This document shows, one piece after another, positions 60,943 to 64,000 of a DNA stretch of 64,000 bases. The DNA is from Aureimonas populi (GTDB taxonomy: Bacteria; Pseudomonadota; Alphaproteobacteria; Rhizobiales; Rhizobiaceae), in assembly GCF_017815515.1 (NCBI RefSeq), contig NZ_CP072611.1, forward strand, positions 1,426,001-1,490,000, in the 5' to 3' direction. The translations under genes were made by a program, and so were the position numbers. The notes under the pieces were generated by a model that ran no database searches, was not told the DNA's origin, and saw only the letters and a list, made by a program, of their open reading frames with translations. Numbering within the stretch: the first letter of the stretch is position 1; every line of letters starts with the position of its first letter.

Positions 60943-63696
60943 GTGGTCGCGATCGTAACAGACACAATCAGTGGAACATCCCGAACGGTTTCCCTCGACG
61001 GGCTGTTCATCGAGAATCCCAGCATCGTCCAGATTCCCGTCGCCCCCGGCGATGTCGCATCCTTCATCCGGGAGGGCGATGATCTCCTGCTGCGCCTGGT
61101 CAATGGCGAGGTCATCCGGGTCGCGAATTTCTATGTCGCGCCGGGCGAGGAGGCCAACCACCTCGTCTTGGAGGACGAGAACGGCAATCTGTGGCTCGGC
61201 CAGTATTCCGACGGCCTGGCGGATTTCCGCTTCTCGCAGATCGAGGCGGTGGATCAACTCGTCGGCGCGGCGGGCCAGGATGCCTCCGTGCTCGGCCTCG
61301 CGGGCCTCGGCCTCCTCGGCGCCGGAGCGGCCGCGATCGCAGGCGGCTCGTCGGGCGGCGGCTCATCGGGTGACGATACAGACGCGGATGCTGACGCGGA
61401 TGCAGATGCGGACGCCGACGCCGACGCCGATGCGGATGCGGACGCCGATGCTGACGCGGACGCCGATGCTGACGCTGATGCAGACGCTGACGCTGACGCT
61501 GACGCTGACGCTGACGCTGACGCTGACGCTGACGCTGACGCTGACGCTGACGCTGACGCTGACGCTGACGCTGACGCTGACGCGGATGCCGATGCTGACG
61601 CGGACGCAGATGCAGATGCTGACGCGGACGCGGACGCCGATGCTGACGCTGATGCAGACGCTGACGCGGATGCAGATGCTGACGCGGATGCAGATGCGGA
61701 TGCTGACGCGGATGCCGATGCTGACGCTGACGCTGATGCGGATGCAGACGCGGATGCCGACGCCGATGCGGACGCCGACATCGTCGCGGTGGATGACCTC
61801 GCGACGGCCCGGCTGAACATCCTTCCCGTCACGACCGAGGTCGATCTGGGAGAGGCCAATTATCTCGCCTTGGTGTCGGTCGGCATTCTGGACCTGCAGG
61901 CCACCGTTCTCGGCACCGAGAGCGTGACCTTCTCGGTGGAGGAGGGGACGACGCTGGATGCCACGTTCGACTTCGGCGCGCTGGCGGCGATCGGGCTTCT
62001 GAGCGACTATGCGGTGGTCGTCCAGCGTTGGGACGGCACGCAGTGGACCTCCATAGACGGGTCGGGCGAAAGCACGCTCCTCGACCTCACGCTTCTGGGC
62101 GGCAACAGCTATCAGGCCGCGCAGACGCTGGAGCCGGGACAGTACAGGGCGTTCGCCACTTTCGAAGGCGTGGGCGTCGGGGTGGCCGGCTTCCTGGAAG
62201 TCGGCGGCACGGTGTCGGACTTCACCGAGATCGGCGGCTTCGAGGCGGTCCCGGTCGAAGGCAACGTCATCACCGGCGAGGGATCGGACACCGTCACGCC
62301 GACGACCGTGGTCTCGAGCGTGAACGGGGTGCCCGTCAACGGCGAGACGACGATCGCGGGCAGCTTCGGCGTGCTCGTCATCGCGCCGGACGGCAGCTAC
62401 ACCTATACGCCGAACGAGGACGCGGCCGGGATCGGCCGGGTGGACGAATTCTCCTACACGATCACCGATCCGGCGACGGGCCTCTCCGATACGGCCACGC
62501 TCTTCGTGCAGATCGACAGCGAGGGCCAGGGCCTCGTGTGGGATCCGGCGGATCCGGGCGCCGACGCCACCACGGTGGTCGCGGTGGCCGACGCCGATAC
62601 GGCGGCGATCAACACCCAGCACCCGTCCACGCCCAATCCAACGGTGGAGGACGCCATCGCGTTCACCTGGCTGCTGGGTGTGGATGTGGGCCTAGGGCAG
62701 GTCGTCATCGGCGAGACCTCGGGGCAGACAGGCTTCGTCGTCGCCGAAGGCACCACGCAGGATGTGAGCATCGACGTCGCGGTCAATTCGGTCATCTCGC
62801 TGGTGGATTCCATCCTCGTCACGGTCGAGCGCGAGGTGAGCACGGGCATCTGGGAGGTCGTCCAGACCTTCGGTTCCGGCGGAGTCCTCGACCTCGTGGG
62901 CCTTGCCAACGAGTCCCTCGTGGCCGAACTCGACGGGCTGGAAGCCGGTAACTACAGGGTGACGGTGGCCAACACCTCCGTGGTCACGGCGGCGGGCACG
63001 GTTACCGTGGACATCGCCTCCGAAACGGCCGATCTGAGCCAGGTGGTCGGCGCCCCGTCCGCCGCCAGCACCGGCAACGTGCTGGAGGACGATACGCTCG
63101 CCTCCACCTTCACGGAGTTCCAGATCGAGAGCGGCGGCGCCTTCGTCGAGGTGGCCAACGGCACGCAGGTGCAGGGCGCATACGGCGTGCTGACCGTCAA
63201 TGCCGACGGCAGCTACTCCTACCAGCCTGCGCCGAACCTTGCCGGGCTCGGGCAGGAGGATGTGTTCGCCTACCGGCTCGTGCACCCGAACGGGGATATT
63301 TCCTCGGCGACGCTCACCGTCGCGCTCGAGCTCGGCGACGGGCCGACGCCGCCCGGCGCCGGCGCCCCGACAATGGCCGAGAGCGATGTGATCGCGCTCG
63401 ATCTGATGGACGCCTCGGGCGAGGGCGAGGGCGAGGGCGAGGGCGATGACGGCACGCCGGACGGCGACACGGCCGAGGCGCCCGAACTGGCGCTGCTGGT
63501 GGAGGAGCCGGGCGAGGCCCTTTCGCTCGACGCCTTCTCGGCTCTCTCCGGGACGGCGGACGAGGAGGAGGGCGATGCCGATATCGGCGGGACGATGGCC
63601 GAGATCGCGACGGTGGACGCCGCTCCGCCCGCCGACCCCTTCTCGCACCTCACCGGTGACGACGATTGGCAGAACGCGGGCACCAGCGCCCTGTGA
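60943..63696 (+). CDS. BapA-type surface protein with 66 Asp-Ala dipeptides
   Basis: A 917-residue predicted secreted protein. Residues 1-130 form a BapA/LapF-type prefix domain ([37 protein letters not shown]). A glycine-rich spacer is followed by 66 uninterrupted Asp-Ala pairs (about 147-278). Two tandem units of about 210 residues come next, each with an Ig-like part and a VCBS/cadherin-like end ([17 protein letters not shown] and [17 protein letters not shown]). The tail is very acidic ([11 protein letters not shown]) and ends in [23 protein letters not shown] 60943 has GGAGG eight bases upstream. No signal peptide and no RTX nonapeptides were seen. With the flanking TolC and ABC genes it is the likely type I substrate. 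Confidence 0.87.
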   Translation: MVAIVTDTISGTSRTVSLDGLFIENPSIVQIPVAPGDVASFIREGDDLLLRLVNGEVIRVANFYVAPGEEANHLVLEDENGNLWLGQYSDGLADFRFSQIEAVDQLVGAAGQDASVLGLAGLGLLGAGAAAIAGGSSGGGSSGDDTDADADADADADADADADADADADADADADADADADADADADADADADADADADADADADADADADADADADADADADADADADADADADADADADADADADADADADADADADADADADADADADADADADADIVAVDDLATARLNILPVTTEVDLGEANYLALVSVGILDLQATVLGTESVTFSVEEGTTLDATFDFGALAAIGLLSDYAVVVQRWDGTQWTSIDGSGESTLLDLTLLGGNSYQAAQTLEPGQYRAFATFEGVGVGVAGFLEVGGTVSDFTEIGGFEAVPVEGNVITGEGSDTVTPTTVVSSVNGVPVNGETTIAGSFGVLVIAPDGSYTYTPNEDAAGIGRVDEFSYTITDPATGLSDTATLFVQIDSEGQGLVWDPADPGADATTVVAVADADTAAINTQHPSTPNPTVEDAIAFTWLLGVDVGLGQVVIGETSGQTGFVVAEGTTQDVSIDVAVNSVISLVDSILVTVEREVSTGIWEVVQTFGSGGVLDLVGLANESLVAELDGLEAGNYRVTVANTSVVTAAGTVTVDIASETADLSQVVGAPSAASTGNVLEDDTLASTFTEFQIESGGAFVEVANGTQVQGAYGVLTVNADGSYSYQPAPNLAGLGQEDVFAYRLVHPNGDISSATLTVALELGDGPTPPGAGAPTMAESDVIALDLMDASGEGEGEGEGDDGTPDGDTAEAPELALLVEEPGEALSLDAFSALSGTADEEEGDADIGGTMAEIATVDAAPPADPFSHLTGDDDWQNAGTSAL
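61381..61776 (+). repeat. Asp-Ala coding repeat, 66 copies
   Basis: 396 bases coding 66 consecutive Asp-Ala dipeptides, with mixed third positions (GAC/GAT and GCG/GCC/GCT/GCA) outside the central pure tract. Encodes a charged, extended stalk between the prefix and the Ig-like domains. Confidence 0.95.
61483..61578 (+). repeat. Perfect GACGCT hexanucleotide tract, 16 copies
   Basis: 96 bases of uninterrupted GACGCT inside the Asp-Ala repeat. Slippage would add or remove whole dipeptides and keep the reading frame, so stalk length can vary between cells. Confidence 0.95.
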
Positions 63697-63772
63697 GCCT
63701 GCCTCCCTTCCCACCGGGGCGCGGCCTGCGCCCCGGTGGCCCATGACCCTCGTGCGAATCGAAGGATGATCC

Positions 63773-64000
63773 ATGCCGGGCCCCGAGCTGAAGCCGGATC
63801 GGATGCCGCAGCCGGAGGGCGCGCCGGACACCGCCGCCTGGATCGAGGCTCTCGGCCACGTGGCGCGCCACTTCAAGGTGCCCTTCTCGCCCCGCGGCGC
63901 CGAGCGGCTGGCCGGTGCGCTGGAGGCGGCCAGCGAGGGGGAGGCCGTCGCGAGGCTGGGGCGCCGGCACGGCCTGCGCGTCAGGCCCGTGCCGGCTTCG
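63773..64000 (+). CDS. Probable LapB-type type I secretion ABC transporter (3' end outside window)
   Basis: The first 76 residues of a longer protein open to the window end. WIEALGHVARHFKVPFSPRGAERLAGALEAASEGEAVARLGRRHGLRVRPV resembles the degenerate C39 peptidase-like N-terminal domain that LapB/BapA exporters use to recognise substrate. ATG 63773 follows AAGGA. Placed directly after the BapA-type gene, it should encode the inner-membrane ATPase of the system; the membrane and ATP-binding parts are not in the window. Confidence 0.6.
   Translation, partial: MPGPELKPDRMPQPEGAPDTAAWIEALGHVARHFKVPFSPRGAERLAGALEAASEGEAVARLGRRHGLRVRPVPAS

Noticed and set aside
61381..61776. Possible CRISPR-like or satellite array
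   Set aside because: Units are six bases with no spacers and stay in one coding frame, so it is a coding dipeptide repeat.
61254..62622. Antisense frames encoding Ser-Ala and Val-Ser repeats opposite the Asp-Ala tract
   Set aside because: Any hexanucleotide repeat is open in all frames. Only the plus-strand frame continues into real domains on both sides and has a good ribosome-binding site.

Overview
The window is about 70% GC, with tightly packed genes, many stop/start overlaps and frequent GTG and TTG starts. Gene content points to an alphaproteobacterium, most likely Hyphomicrobiales (Rhizobiales): an Omp25/RopB-like barrel protein, a rhizobial K-antigen type capsule locus with pseudaminic acid genes, CsbD/DUF2382 stress genes, and several peptide-type ABC importers. 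The genus cannot be fixed from the sequence alone.

Layout. (1) 1-7795: the lower nicotinate pathway, nicD (cut by the window edge), nicE, nicF and nicX. Together they take 2,5-dihydroxypyridine to fumarate, formate and ammonia. An MFS carrier and a tripartite tricarboxylate transporter (TctC-TctB-TctA) follow. (2) 7792-31461: a large uptake and catabolism region. It holds two complete dipeptide/oligopeptide ABC importers, each with its two ATPases fused in one protein, three DAO-type FAD oxidoreductases, two HAD-like hydrolases, a GNAT protein, a succinate-semialdehyde dehydrogenase, a tartrate/isopropylmalate-type dehydrogenase, a GhrA-like reductase and a D-threonine aldolase-like PLP enzyme. 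Regulators are an Lrp/AsnC protein and an XRE-cupin protein. (3) 31591-35896: a PAS-PAS-PAS-LuxR regulator, then a stress group (CsbD, two DUF2382 proteins, a membrane protein) closed by a strong intrinsic terminator.

(4) 36073-56783: a capsule (K-antigen) locus. The pseudaminic acid enzymes PseC, PseF, PseG-PseH (fused) and PseI come first, then a 1185-residue KpsC-like/TPR/glycosyltransferase protein whose 3' two thirds are much poorer in GC, a convergent DUF2793 gene and PseB. These are followed by KpsE, KpsM, KpsT, a KpsS-like transferase and a pyruvyltransferase-like protein. On the opposite strand are KpsC, a BexD/KpsD-type export lipoprotein and a ParB-fold protein. All six Pse activities are present, so the locus should make CMP-pseudaminic acid and export a Pse-containing, perhaps pyruvylated, polysaccharide on a Kdo linker.

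(5) 56887-64000: an outer-membrane barrel protein, a small membrane protein, a third HAD protein, and a type I secretion locus. The last has a TolC-like lipoprotein, a BapA-type surface protein with 66 Asp-Ala dipeptides, and the start of a probable LapB-type ABC exporter cut by the window end.

Most interesting: the mosaic 1185-residue glycosyltransferase, the complete Pse-capsule locus with a PseG-PseH fusion and a ParB-like gene in its export arm, and the Asp-Ala repeat protein whose DNA contains a perfect 16-copy hexanucleotide tract. No rRNA, tRNA, CRISPR array, transposase or integrase was recognised.
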